Assembly: GCA_038025085.1 (NCBI GenBank)
Contig: CM076152.1
Span: 34,475,501 to 34,539,500, forward strand
Source: Tetragonia tetragonoides
Lineage: Eukaryota; Streptophyta; Magnoliopsida; Caryophyllales; Aizoaceae
Reading direction: 5' to 3'
Length of the DNA stretch: 64,000 nucleotides
Below the pieces are notes generated by a model that did no database searches, had not been told where the DNA came from, and saw only the letters and a list, made by a program, of their open reading frames with translations. How positions within the stretch are numbered: position 1 is the stretch's first letter; each line of letters starts with the position of its first letter. This document shows positions 36,383-47,779 of the stretch, piece by piece. The position numbers were made by a program, and so were the translations under genes.

Positions 36383-38365
36383 CTCTCTCCCCAACGACAA
36401 CGACTGCACTCAGGTTTTTCATTCTCTCTCCTCTTTTAGAATTCATGTACTCATTTTACCTTGTTAGGGTTTGCTCATGCATTTTTTTGTCGCAATTCAA
36501 TGGTATTGGCTCCGATTTCGAATTGAATAGCTGCTAGTTGTGATTTCTAGGGATTTGTTTTTCTGTCAAGTGAAAATTTGGGCAATTTGAAGGGTGTTCT
36601 GAGATTTTTTTTACTTTTCCTTATGATTGTTTATTGTTTTGAGTATTGTTTATTAGATTGTATATCTTCTGCTATGATATTGTTGGAAATTGGTTGCTTA
36701 TTGGTGTTTTACTGATTTATAGGATGCGAATTTGGGTTGTGGGTAGTGTTGTTGCAAATTTGCAATCAGAGGCAAAAAGCCTCCAATGCTCATTGATCAA
36801 TTAGAGGTAAAAAGCCCCCACTGCTCATCTGAATTCTCTCTTGGGTAATGCTCACAGGTGTTCGGGGGTGGGGGTTTTCCAGGTATTATATCATGACACT
36901 GGGTAACATGACTGTAGACAATGTGTGGAGTATGTTAAATTTTCTTACTAGGCTCATTTCTTCAGATGTTTGTAAGGTGCAATATCTCAATTTACATTTT
37001 TTTTGTGTGGAAACTGTGGTAGTTTTCACTTACAAGATGCTGCTAGATTTCTGTCACAATGAAGTTCTTATAGAAAATATCCAAGTTCCATGCCTCATTT
37101 ACTGGTAAAGCACAGTACTTGTCACACATCTTGGTATGTATAGGCCTATTGGGACCTTGCTTGAGCATTCTGGCGGTACGATAGGGTGGAACTACTGAAG
37201 GGTTAGGAAGCATGTAAGTTTTGGCTGATAAAAGGCAACATAAAACATGAGTAATTGGAGCTAGAAGCATTGTTTCATAACTTGGAAGTAGGATCCCGGT
37301 CTTTGCTTCTCTTTTGTTTTCCAGTTTTTAAGTTTTATGAGCTATTTCAAAATTGTGGATGAACTGATTCTGGTGCTGTTTGCTGTTGGTCAAAATTGTG
37401 CTTTAAGATCCTGGAGATGCAAGCAAAAAATTCAGATGCTTTGGAGAAGTTAAAGAAGATTTTCTTAGTTTACCAGATATATCCACCCGAACTATCCTCT
37501 GTATGTTTACTCCCTTTGGGGTTTAATTTTTCTGGTGCATGCTATACAATATTGGAAAGAAGAGATAAATAATTTTACAGCTGGTTTGCTCGTATTTCCC
37601 AGTGCATTCCTTTCTCTATGTTGAAAGTAATCTTGGAAGTATTGTTCCGCTGTCAGTGCAAACTTTGATTCTGTTTGAGTTTTGGTTTTAAGTATGCAAA
37701 CCATAAATGGCTGACTGACTTCATGTAGTCTAATCCTACGCTGATGTTCATTGAACATTCTAACGCCTAAAGGAACTCATTTTTGTGCTTGTGGAAGAAT
37801 TACTTGACTAACTAAATCGCTTGATGAATAGGATATATATGTTGATCACTTTCCATCGGAATTACATCTGTTGAGAGATTTTCATCGGAATCTTCTTAGT
37901 TCAATTTCATGAAGTAGATTTTTTAGTTTCGGTGTTGTTTTTTGATTTTTGTTAGTTCAGGATTTGTTAGCCAGGTGACTTTCACTTTGCTACAGTTAAT
38001 CAGCTTAGCTCGTTTCGTGATTTGTTTTATTTTTTTGGCAGTAAGGAAAACAAAAGATAGTTGGTCGCATCAATAGACAAATGGTTAGTCACTATTAACC
38101 AGTAGCTTATTGATTGCCTTAAGCATGAAATAAGTATGTATTTTTCCATATCTTCCCTCTTTTTTTTATTCTAAGTTCACTATTAAGCAGAGTGTTTTAT
38201 GTTGCAGGTTGTTAAAGATGGTGATTGCAAACGAACTGGGGCTCGACGAAGGTCACACCTATTTGTTAGGTTTGAATTTAAATTTCTTGAGCCCTTATTT
38301 ATAAGAGGGTTCTAGCGCTTTTTGTTATTGATTGTGTGAGCTGAATGTTATATATGAATATTTGT
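36170..38365 (+). other. Possible transcribed unit of unknown type
   Basis: A (CT)n-rich leader-like tract (about 36330-36395) is followed by T-rich sequence with intron-like texture. Candidate small exons are about 36765-36809 (MLIDQLE), 37408-37500 (EMQAKNSDALEKLKKIF) and 38208-38257 (preceded by atgttgcag). I could not join them into one frame or recognise a family. It would be transcribed away from the C2H2 gene, so the 35906-36330 gap could be a shared promoter. Confidence 0.25.
36330..36400. repeat. (CT)n microsatellite
   Basis: About 25 CT dinucleotides with a few breaks; on the minus strand it is a GA run. Such tracts are frequent in plant 5' UTRs. Confidence 0.9.
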
Positions 38366-38438
38366 AACCTATTAGCTCAAATGGTAGAGCAATTGTGCTA
38401 TTGCACAAAATATGTGGGTTCGATTCCCACATAGGTTA
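38366..38438 (+). tRNA. tRNA-like sequence, probably a pseudogene
   Basis: A 73-base cloverleaf fits: acceptor stem aacctat pairs fully with ataggtt, D arm gctc...gagc with loop aaatggta, T arm gtggg-ttcgatt-cccac, discriminator A. The anticodon arm ttgtg/cacaa pairs perfectly, but its loop ctattg has six bases instead of seven, so the anticodon cannot be assigned with confidence. No intron. Internal A and B boxes are present. The stems look too good for chance; it may be a decayed tRNA gene or the head of a SINE. Confidence 0.5.
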
Positions 38439-38489
38439 GTAATTATTGTGGATATCAATAGAGTTGTATTTTCATTGCAAACAAAAAAA

Positions 38490-38743
38490 ATACTCCGTAT
38501 TATATATCGGTTCTTGCTACAAACCAATGCATATATAAGTGACTATATGCATCGGTTCCAACTATGATCCGATGCATGTAGCCATCTATATGCGTCGATT
38601 GCGCTTGTAAACCGATATGGTTGGATGTATGCATTGGATCTAGCTAGGAATTGACGCATATAATCACTATATGCATCAGAACCGACTCATATGCCTCTTG
38701 ATCATATGCGTCACTCCCATATAAATCGGTTTTTGTATTAGTG
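38490..38743 (-). mobile_element. CACTA-like terminal fragment with subterminal repeats
   Basis: On the minus strand it starts at 38743 with CACTAATACAAAAACCG, matching the CACTA-TACAAAAA type end of En/Spm elements. The next ~220 bp is filled with direct and inverted variants of atgcatcggttc and tatatgcgtc, the typical subterminal repeat pattern. The other end is not clear (near ctccgtattatatatcgg at 38493) and no transposase is present. It stops exactly where the duplicated zinc-finger sequence begins. Confidence 0.6.
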
Positions 38744-39300
38744 CATCTAATAATTTCTTTCTCTTATCTCCACGAATGAGGGTGGGGCCCACAACTTTCT
38801 CCTCCTCGCTCGGAACAATGGTTCTAGGGGAGTGGCCCGTGCTATCGAGTGAAGTACATGGTGCCTTTGAGCACCAATTGGATATTATTAAATACAAAAA
38901 CTCGTACGAGCGAGGAGCCTCAAAGTGAGGCGCCTCATACAAGCATGATATTATGATGACGTTATACTTGATTATAGAGGTACCTGGCTGACCTCACCTT
39001 GAGGCCGCCTCATAAGAGACTTTTTGTATTTTAAAATAAAGATAATAGTGAATGAGAGAAGCAAAAGATAAATGAGGAAAAGAGAGAAAAGTTGCAAGGA
39101 GTAGGGCAAAGGGGGAAGGGTGTTTGAAGGCTTGATGATGATAGCACCAATCTGCATGATCATTATTTGCATTACAAAAGAGTTCATATGGTAACTGATT
39201 GATTGCGGCATCAGAAGTGAATAAGATGCATTAAAATCTGACCATTTTTCATTGCCTTTACATAATTACATTTTAAAATGTTCAAGCGCGTTTGATATTT
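38744..39300 (-). pseudogene. Truncated copy of the C2H2 gene 5' half and promoter
   Basis: The minus strand from about 38875 to 38744 encodes APCTSLDSTGHSP, then SEEEKVVGPTLIRGDKRKKL, closely matching residues 13-52 of the gene at 35905. The homology continues upstream: 39055-39290 aligns with 35930-36170, including ttgcattacaaaagagttca. The zinc finger and EAR tail are absent, and a small MITE (38893-39028) sits where the start codon should be, so it cannot make the protein. It is a segmental partial duplication about 3 kb away in the same orientation. Confidence 0.85.
38893..39028. mobile_element. 136-bp MITE inside the zinc-finger pseudogene
   Basis: The ends tacaaaaactc and gagactttttgta are inverted copies. 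The similarity continues inward through gcctcaaagtgagg and its complement cctcaccttgaggc, giving ~40-bp imperfect inverted repeats. A related copy is at about 46540-46650. A short ttaaa is shared by both flanks, too little to call a target-site duplication. Confidence 0.7.
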
Positions 39301-41051
39301 TTATTATTTTTTAGGTTGTTTTATTACTTTTATTTTTTAGGAAAAAAAATAAAATCATTCATAATAATAAGTCATACGACATCTACAAACGAAATCCAAA
39401 TCAACAAGATGCAATTCTAAAACATCAAATAACATTCGAGTAATAAAGTTATTTAGCATGGTAGATTCGATGAGTCCGAACGATTTCCGTTCAGTCGCAA
39501 TTTTTCATATTACTAGGCTGTTTTATTATTATTGTTGTTGTTCTTTTTTATTATTTCAACATCTTCATCGTTATCACCGTCATTATTATCATTATTGTTG
39601 TTGTTGTTGTTGTTGACACTTTATTCTTGACCTTAAAAACCAACTGCTTGAATGCTTGAATTAATTTCACTATCAATTATGTCTCCTCTTCTTAGATTTT
39701 GGCGATCTAATAATGCTTGAATTAATTTCGCCTTCCATCTCGAAAGTAGGAAGAAAGCAATTTGAAAAGAAAAGTTAATCGGAGAAGCATATGTGGTGGG
39801 AGCATGGGAGGTATGACTTTTGTTAAGTCGTTAAGCTTGAAGCGTATTTGCCCCAAAGTGGAGAGAAAGTACTCATATTAACACTTGTTCTACCGACCCT
39901 CTATGATGTCATTGTGGGAAATATTTTGTATCCGAAACTGCGTAATTAGTTTTTCTTTTTGGATTAAAGAAAACACAATGTCGTTTATAAAATATCAAAA
40001 TACATTTACAATTTTACATATACAAATCATTAGTACGTCTCTTAGATTAATAAATAGTATCATGATTGATCCCTTCATTATTAATTTATGTATAGAGGTC
40101 TTGTATACTTTATTCTGAAGAGTATAATACATGTACTCAAGTAACTCAAAAAACCATCGTCATTGGGCAATTTTATGTTCAGCGGGGTCTTCTCACAATC
40201 ACAACTACCCCTTTGTGCAAATTGTGCCCTCCATGTTCTGATCTTGATCACATTCACATTCACATTCACATTCACATTCACATTCACAAGCGACCAATTC
40301 TTCCCTTTTTTTCCAATTTCTTTACCTGTTTTTTTTTATTTTATTTTTTTTAATATGGTTATTCTCCCCCGTTGATACCTTTCCAATTAAATGTTCTTCC
40401 ATTTTTTTCCTTTCTCATTATTGGGTTTCAGATTTTAAAGGTTTTTGGTTTCTGGGTGATTGATTTCTTTTGGTGAGGAGGCTAAAATCAGACATAATCA
40501 TCTGTTATTGCAAAAGGAGAATACTTGGTCTTGTAAAAGGTTTCTAGATTGCTTGATTTTATCTGTTTTTTCCTGATTTGTGTAAGCTCCCCATTAGCTT
40601 GATCCTGTTCAAGTTGTGATTTAATACCCAATTCTTTTTGAATCAAATCATTTTTCTGCTACATAGTGAATATTAAAGAGATAGAGAGAGAGAGAGGGTT
40701 TTTTGTGCTGATTTTCTGGATTTGATTTTCTGGGTATGTTAATTGTTACTTGTCTGGGTTGATTTTCTAGGTTCATATCAAAATTATCAATTTAAGAGAA
40801 ACTCCACCCACTTTATATTTCAATACACTTATGAGAAATTGAAGTTTTACCCACTTTATAGTTCAATTCACTTGATGGGAATTTGAAGTTTTGGTTAATC
40901 TTCTCTTATGTAGGTGGGATTATTTGAGGGCTGAAGTTTGAATGGCTGGTGGGTTGTTTACTCTTACAACAATATAAACCCTTGCTTGAAAAATCTCATA
41001 TGATTTTCTTGTGAGGGATAGTATTGCAGCTGAGAATCTAGTGTAGCTATC
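39301..41051. other. Intergenic region and TRAF-type gene promoter
   Basis: Contains a (TTG)n run at about 39593-39616 and a (CATTCA)n hexanucleotide run at 40250-40288. A T-rich stretch with intron-like texture at 40430-41040 suggests a leader intron for the gene at 41052. No separate gene recognised. Confidence 0.55.
40250..40288. repeat. (CATTCA)n microsatellite
   Basis: Six tandem hexamers without interruption, upstream of the TRAF-type gene. Confidence 0.95.
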
Positions 41052-43046
41052 ATGGAAACAGACACTTCTTTCACAAATCTTGATCTCAAACCAGAGAAAT
41101 TTGAAGATGTAAAGGAAGAAAATGAAAAGTTTCATTGTGATCTTTCTGACAAGGAATTGGTTCACAAGATAGCACTGGCATTACTCGAAGGCTTGTCTGC
41201 TGCGTGTGTTGACATCACGACAGGGGAAATATTCAGGAGCCCTGGTACTGTAGCTGCCGATGTTAGGAAAGAAATGTTGGACTATCTTACTGAAAGAAGT
41301 GAATCTTTTGTTGCGGAATCTGTTATCTTAGAAGGTGGTTCTGAGGAGGAGAAATCTGACCACCCCTTTGACATAATTTCCTATTTCATTGATGATTTTG
41401 TGAGCCTTAAGAGGAACTTATTAAGCCGAGTTTCAGGATGGCTTCTGAGTGAGATGAGAGATGACAAAATTGATGATTTTGTCCAAGAAATGGAGTTGAA
41501 CAGCTTCTGGTTGTTGGATAGGAGAGAAGTTATAGCACGAACCCTCCTAAATAATGTAGACTTTAAGAACGAATTCCATTGCGATATGAGGTTCAAGTCT
41601 AATGAAGAACTTGAACGACATCGTCTAAGTTGTGGGTTTAGGACTCTGACATGTGAAAATCAGGGCTGCAATTCAACCTTTAGTGCAGCTCAGTTGGAAA
41701 AGCATGATTCCATTTGTCCATTCAAAGTACTTCCTTGTGAGCAGAAGTGCGCAGAGATACTCATAAGACAGGAGATGGACAAACATTGCATTACAACCTG
41801 TCCAATGAAACTTGTAAACTGCCCTTTCTACTCAGTTGGCTGTCAAGCTTCTGTTCCTAGTTGTAATATCAAACAACATTTTACGGATGATGTAAGTTCT
41901 CATGTGCTATATGCTCTTCTATATTTTCACAAAGGAGTATTAGAGGAGGATTTGAGACCGCGTGCTCAACAAATAGAACACGTAAGTTTCAATGCTTTTA
42001 TTTATTTCCTGTATTCTCTCCTTTATTTCATGACATAACCATAGTAGCTTAAGCTCTCACTCTGCCTAGGAAGGAGTGTTATTTACTTTTTTCTGTTTGG
42101 GCCTTTGGGGGAAGGGGGGTATTGGGTTTGGGCATAGGTAGCCTTTCCGTATAGGCTGTTTTTAGACCTTGACTGTCTCACATTCACTGGCCTACTATCG
42201 AAGGACAAATAAGAAGCAGAGGATAATTTTAGTTTGTAATAACATCATGTTTCCTGCACAAGAAAAGTGTCTGAAACTGGAGATGTCAGAAAACAATTTC
42301 AGGATGTCTCTGTATGAGCATGAAGCGTCTCTGGCTAACCGGAAACTAGCGAGAAAGGGGAGGGGGGATTGGGGAGAAACACCTAGTCATTTCATGTGTT
42401 TCCCCCTTTATTATTAGAGGAAAAAGAAGAAAAAGCAAAGGAAAATCCCAAACAAATGTTACCTGAATATGTGGCTCAATAGATAAGAAAAACCCCAGAA
42501 AATCTGAACCCCCCCCCCCCCCCCCGCCCCGGGCTCCGTAGACTAGGAGCCATCACGGGCGCTCATAATTATCCCTTGCTGGCATATACTCTGGGTGTCA
42601 TGTAGCCATCTTATCTTAAGCGCTGGAATGTCTCCCTCTTCTTTTTTTCTCCCCATGTCTTTGAGCAATTGAGCCTTAGAACCCTTGCATCCATTATTGT
42701 CTTGACTTGAGGTATTTTCGATCTAAACAAATCCCGTGGTGAGGAGTTGACGTGGTGGTAATAAATTGTTAACAAAGCGTGGGTGTGAGTTTTCTTTTCT
42801 TTTTGTCTATTTTGTCCTTCAAATCCGAATACTGTACTAGACATCTAACCAATACCTTCATGTTTTCTGCAGGAATCTTGTGGGCGGCTGGCAGGAATGC
42901 AAGGTGTGAGGTCTTTCACCAATGCAGTCAAGGAACTTGATTCAAAGCTTGGACCATTAAAGGTTGAAAAGAAGCTTGATGATAATGGCGAAAACACAAA
43001 GAATTCAAATTCAGATGAGCATCTAACAGAGGAAAATGAAAGCTGA
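41052..43046 (+). CDS. TRAF-type zinc-finger protein, 2 coding exons
   Basis: Inferred exons 41052-41981 and 42873-43046, phase 0 junction (donor cac|gtaagt, acceptor ttctgcag), 367 residues. The N-terminal ~115 residues contain a conserved helical part (DLSDKELVHKIALALLEG). A Cys/His-rich region at ~175-280 carries several CX2-6C...H...C repeats: FHCDMRF, CGFRTLTCENQGC, CPFKVLPCEQKC, CPMKLVNCPFYSVGC, as in TRAF-type zinc fingers. The C-terminus (QIEHESCGRLAGMQGVRSFT, then VKELDSKLGPLK) is predicted to be coiled-coil. Plant members of this group are poorly characterised and may act as adaptors. It lacks a RING or MATH domain. The frame is intact. Confidence 0.85.
42503..42530. repeat. Poly(C) tract in TRAF-gene intron
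   Basis: About 19 consecutive C residues followed by gccccgggc in the intron 41982-42872; unusual in this AT-rich DNA. Confidence 0.9.
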
Positions 43047-44385
43047 AATTACTCTGCCCTACAAAGCACCATTTTGGCAGTGCATTTCTTGTCTCGAGGG
43101 TCTGCTGGACTAACTGGTGTGTATTTGAAATTTACATAATTTAGCACCAATTATACACCTTTATTGGTTCTAATTAATTGATTCACCATTATTTTTCTTT
43201 TTTTCGGCTTGTGGCTTCACAGTTTTATAGTAAATGCTACTAAGGCCTGAGGGGAACTGGCAATGATCACACCATATATATAGTGATTCCTTGTAATAGG
43301 TTTTCGTTATTCAATTACAGTATCTTCAGATTTTTTACTCTCCTCGCGGTCTTTGTTTCGTTATGCCTACATTTCCTTCCATGATGTTTAGCTGAGGAGC
43401 GTTAGGCCTCCTCTTGAGCAGATCTCTCTTTATCTGAATGCTGATGATGACTATATGATCTGGAAATAGGCCAAATGGTTTTTACTTTCTCGGCGCAGGA
43501 TATTTTTACTGAGGTTTTCCGTATGTGCTTTTAAACACTCCAAATATGGTGAAGTTCATGCCAGGAACCTATTGGAATCAAATCCACAGAAACATCTTTT
43601 CTTCTCGAACATATAGCATGTTGGTTTTCCTGAAGCCTCAGAACAGTTCTGACTAGATAATGTTTGGTTCAGTCTCAGCTTTTTGGATGTATGAGCAACA
43701 CTCACTAACTCTAGGATTGTCATATATTCTGTTTATGGCATCATATAGCCAGCCTTGGCATGAAGGTCCAAGTTAGCTCACCAACTAATACGCTATTCTT
43801 TTGCAACCAAAGGTAGTGACCGGACCACCTAGGTTTGCAAGTCCAAATACCCCTCGTTCGACTTTGTTGTCGGACTATTTGATATTTGGGTTCGGATTTG
43901 GACTCAAAATCCAAGATCTGTAATACTTCAATTTGGATTTAGACTGCGCTCGGACCAAATCTGATTGTCCAATCTGCATCATTGTGCTGATTGCAGAATC
44001 GCACAACGGATTTGAGGTTTTAGCCGTAACTCGTAAGGCGTCAGATGTGTTTCCAGTCAAGCTAGCTATAACTTAAAATTAAGATTTAAAACTAAGACTT
44101 CCATTAATAGTGTAAATAGCTAGTTGCCTATAACATACATCATTGCATTTGTAGAGCATTATTTATCTGTTATGTGTTTGAACATTTGTGTTACGAGTGT
44201 TAAATGAAATTCACAATAGGAGCTTCAGCCAATCACAATAGATTGAGTTTCAACCTGTCACCAGAAATATACAACCGGTCACAAGAATCTCAACCCGTCA
44301 CAAGAAATTTACAACCAATCACATCTGATATGCACAGTTTTTGACAGACATAGTAGAAATTTGTTTTAAAACTGAAGCTTGTCAC
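43047..44385. other. TRAF-gene 3' region and spacer
   Basis: No gene seen. It ends with a small degenerate array of acaaccggtcacaagaa-type units of about 20 bp (44250-44335), close to the stop codon of the FAD2 pseudogene. Confidence 0.5.
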
Positions 44386-45536
44386 TTAGAGCTTATTTTT
44401 ATACCAAAAGACACCCTTGCTCTGGTCTCGTTCATCTGTTTCCACATAAATACACTCCCTAGCTTCCCTCCACATCGCCTTGTAGACAGGCGTCCGATCG
44501 ATCTGGTAATATCGACCCAAAACGGGCCTGATAGCGTTGGTTGCGTCCTTGGCATGATAATGGGGTATAGTAGAGAAGAGATGGTGAGCCACATGAGTAT
44601 GGGTAACATCATGAAAGACCTTGTTAAGAATTCCAAAATCTCTATCCACAGTACACAAGGCACCTCTTAACCAGTTCCACTCAGATGAATCATAGTGGGT
44701 AATGAAAGGTGTGTGTGGTGTAGGTAGGTAATCAGCACAAAAAACGCGTTCACAACAAGCAATGGAACCCCGTAAACACACAACACCCAAACAAACCCTT
44801 TAGCTGTTGCTAGGCAGAAGAGACCATATGCCACAACTAGAATTCCAACATCAGATATCTAAATTTGAAGCCTCTCAGCGTTTGTATAGATCGGTCCATA
44901 TGGGTCGTAATGTGAGGCAAACCGCATATATTTGCGGCCTGACACGTTGAAGAGAAGCTACATAGGAAATCCAAGGGTTAATGTGATCAGAAGGGTGAGC
45001 ATTCGGCCTGGTGGGTTGTTAAGGTACTTATGAAACCATAGGAGATTGTCTTTCGTCTTGGGGATATAAACTTCATCAGTGTCCATAGAGCCGGTGTTAG
45101 AGTGGTGGCGCCTATGGCTATATTTCCAAGAGAAATATGGGACAAGGAGGCATGAATGGAGTATTAGGCCAACAATGTCATTGAGCCACAGGTAGTCACT
45201 GAAGGCATGGTGACCACATTCGTGGGCTATTACCCAAACACCAGTCAAAACACAACCTTGGACAAACCCATAGATGAGCCAAGCTAAGTAGTTTAGGGGC
45301 TTTGGAAGGAGGTCGATATAGTTGGTGGTGACATAGTAGAGGAAATAAACGACGATGAAATCGTAGACAAGATAAGAGAAAGAGCGAAGCACAGAGCGTT
45401 GGAAGCAATGTGGTGGGATGGCCTGTTTAATTTGGCTTAGGGTAAATGGTGGTTTTGCATAGGGTGCTCTAACAAGTTCATTAGGTTTCTCCTTTCTGAT
45501 GCTTGGAGGAATACCGGACCGTCTGCTTGCATCCAT
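44386..45536 (-). pseudogene. FAD2-like: FAD2-type oleate desaturase pseudogene A
   Basis: FAD2 enzymes are ER membrane di-iron desaturases acting on oleate in phosphatidylcholine. The copy starts with ATG at 45536 and keeps all three histidine boxes: HECGHH, HRRHH and HVAHH. It also keeps [21 protein letters not shown] and an ER-retrieval-like end WYKNKL. It is broken at three places. TAG at 44960-44958 lies after LTLGFPM, where Tyr is expected. TAG at 44861-44859 lies after ERLQI, again for Tyr. A one-base deletion at about 44697-44712, after THLSLP, shifts the rest. The lost frame then resumes as [14 protein letters not shown] to the end. Length without breaks matches FAD2 (about 383 residues). 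Divergently oriented to copy B. Confidence 0.93.
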
Positions 45537-46539
45537 TGCTTCTTCAGCTTACATGGAAATAGATGATGAGTGTCAGATTTGAAAGACTACTGAATTTCTT
45601 AAGCTAGTTGAAAGTACAGGAGAAGCGATAAAAAGAATCAAAGTTGTTAAAACTGTAGTGTATGATGTTTAACTCCTAATCCAAGCTCGTGTAAATTTAA
45701 AATTTGATGTGTCAAATGTATTTGCCATGCATCACAATTAATAGTAATAAATAAATTTAAAATTTGATGTGTCAAATGTGTAAGGGAGTGAGTCAGGAGA
45801 TGTCATGCAAAATAACATAGGAGATGTCATGCAAAATGAGATAAATGATCCCTCCGATAAAAAATATATATAAAATAAAAATTTTAAATGCAATGGGCCA
45901 TATAGTTTGCTCACTAGTTAGTAATAACTAATACCCTATACGAGGAAATCGTTTAGCACTATATATATTCTTCTTAAACGGTTAATCATTTCAAAAATAA
46001 GCAGTGATGGAACCAATTCATGGAATATTGAGAGTGTGTTATTTAGGGTTGGGATGAACTGGATTGAATTTAATAATTGAAGATTGAGGCTCTCAAAATT
46101 TTGGTTTAGATTCGGTTTTAGGTTGCAAATTGTACCCCTCAATAAAAGGGAAATACATGTGCACCTTAGGGAAAAATGATTCCTTTTTGTTTTTTCTGAT
46201 TTTTCCTTTCACAATTGCATACGTGTTTCCCTCTTAATTATTTAGAGGTGCAATTTACAACCTAAGATAAGGACGTAAGGCTATACATAGCATTTCTCAT
46301 ATTGAAATACCCAAGTTTGTAAATCCCAAAGAGCATATATATATTGTACTTGCTCATGGCAGTAATTTGCTGTCTAAGTTGAGAGAGATCTTCATAAATG
46401 TACCTGGAGAGAGATCAGAAATGGAATTAGTTTTATCTTCTCGCTACATCCCAAGTGTGAATTCCTCCCCTTTTGTAATCTTGGAATGTTGATAGTAATT
46501 ATAAATGAAATTGTCTCAATCATCTCTAAAACAAAAAAT

Positions 46540-46650
46540 ACAAAAACTCATTTGAAGCGGCCTCAACGTGAGGAGTCTGACATCATACTTATTTATAGAG
46601 GTGGTCGGTCTCATGTTACGTGGTGGTGGGCTAAGAGATTCATTGTTTGA
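46540..46650. mobile_element. Second copy of the TACAAAAACTC MITE
   Basis: tacaaaaactc, then gcggcctcaacgtgagg, then ttatagaggt follow in the same order as in the element at 38893-39028; the right end is diverged. Confidence 0.55.
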
Positions 46651-46684
46651 ACAATGGATTCAAATTTATCATGTACAGAGTAAG

Positions 46685-46925
46685 GGTCCGTTCTTTTCAA
46701 CTGAAAAAACTGAACTGAAATTAATTGATTTTTTTAGCTTGACCTTTAATCGTTTAAAACTCATCCAAAAATATTCAATAATAGACTCATTTGAAAGTAT
46801 ACTTTGAGATCTTTCCGATAACAAAGTTATCATCACGAATTTATTTCGGAATGAAAATTTATCTGAATGATAAAAGTTTACATGAATTGAATTGACCTGG
46901 CCCGAACTGATGAATTTAAATGAAA
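46685..46925. repeat. Dispersed repeat family R, copy 3
   Basis: aactgaaaaaactgaactg start, then gacctttaatcgtttaaaac, actcatttgaaagtatactt, gataacaaagttatcatcac and tttcggaatgaaa. The best preserved copy of the family in the window. Confidence 0.7.
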
Positions 46926-47294
46926 TTAAGCTGAGGCAGACAAACCTTAAGTTGGAATGTCGTTTCTAATACTCCGGGATATCCTATAGTTGAGTAGTGC
47001 AAATGGTTTAATCTTGAATGTTTATTTTGAAGAGTTGAGCTAAAAAATATAATGTTTTCCAGAAAGACAACCAAGTTGATCAAGCAATTGGCTCAAGATA
47101 TTATTATTTCTGATTTTGACTTTGATATTGTAATGACATTTTTCATCTTAATAAATGGTTGATTACTTGATTGTTTGTTTGGGAGCTTAAAAAAAAGTAT
47201 TATCATACTATCATCTACTCCGAAAATCACAAATGCAACGTACGCTAGCATAGGAGCGAGATCGATGTACGCAATAAATAATTAAATCGATTGA

Positions 47295-47500
47295 GCTGAA
47301 TTGATGTTTTTAACTTAATATTTAATCATTTAAAATTCGTATAAATATATTGAATTCGTTTGAAAGTAATTTTGAACTCTTTTCAATAACATAAATATTA
47401 TCATAAATTTTATTTTGGAGAAAAAATTTATATAAGTAATAAGTTTGTTTTCGCCTGAAGAACTATAATTAAGTTGAGAAAAGAGCCTAAAAGTCAAAAT
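47295..47500. repeat. Dispersed repeat family R, copy 4
   Basis: gagctgaattgatg, taatcatttaaaattcgt, ttcgtttgaaagtaat, ataacataaatattatcat, attttggag: same order as copy 3, more diverged. Confidence 0.6.
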
Positions 47501-47779
47501 AAGACAACCAAATCAAAAGTCAAAATATGGCAACCAACATAATTTGTAAATGAGTGTAGTATTTTATCATACTACTCCTATAAGATTTCACCTGTAACGT
47601 CATGGTGTTGGTCGCAAGCGTAACTGGTATAACTGGAATATACAGTCGCACGACGTTGTTTTAAACAATATTCTTTCGCGCTCAAAGCAAAAGGGAGACT
47701 ACACAAAAATATTTGTATATGTTAGCGCCAATAAATTCCTAGAACAGAGGGTCGTTGTTCTTGTTGCCCCTGTGAAACA

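Noticed and set aside
39465..39510. Possible hammerhead ribozyme core (cgatgagtccg)
   Set aside because: The CTGATGA and GAAA core elements are not both present and no stems form as required.
42169..42417. Possible middle exon of the TRAF-type gene
   Set aside because: The peptide has no place in the family; joining 41981 to 42873 gives a continuous known tail (QIEHESCGRLAGMQ), so this is intron.
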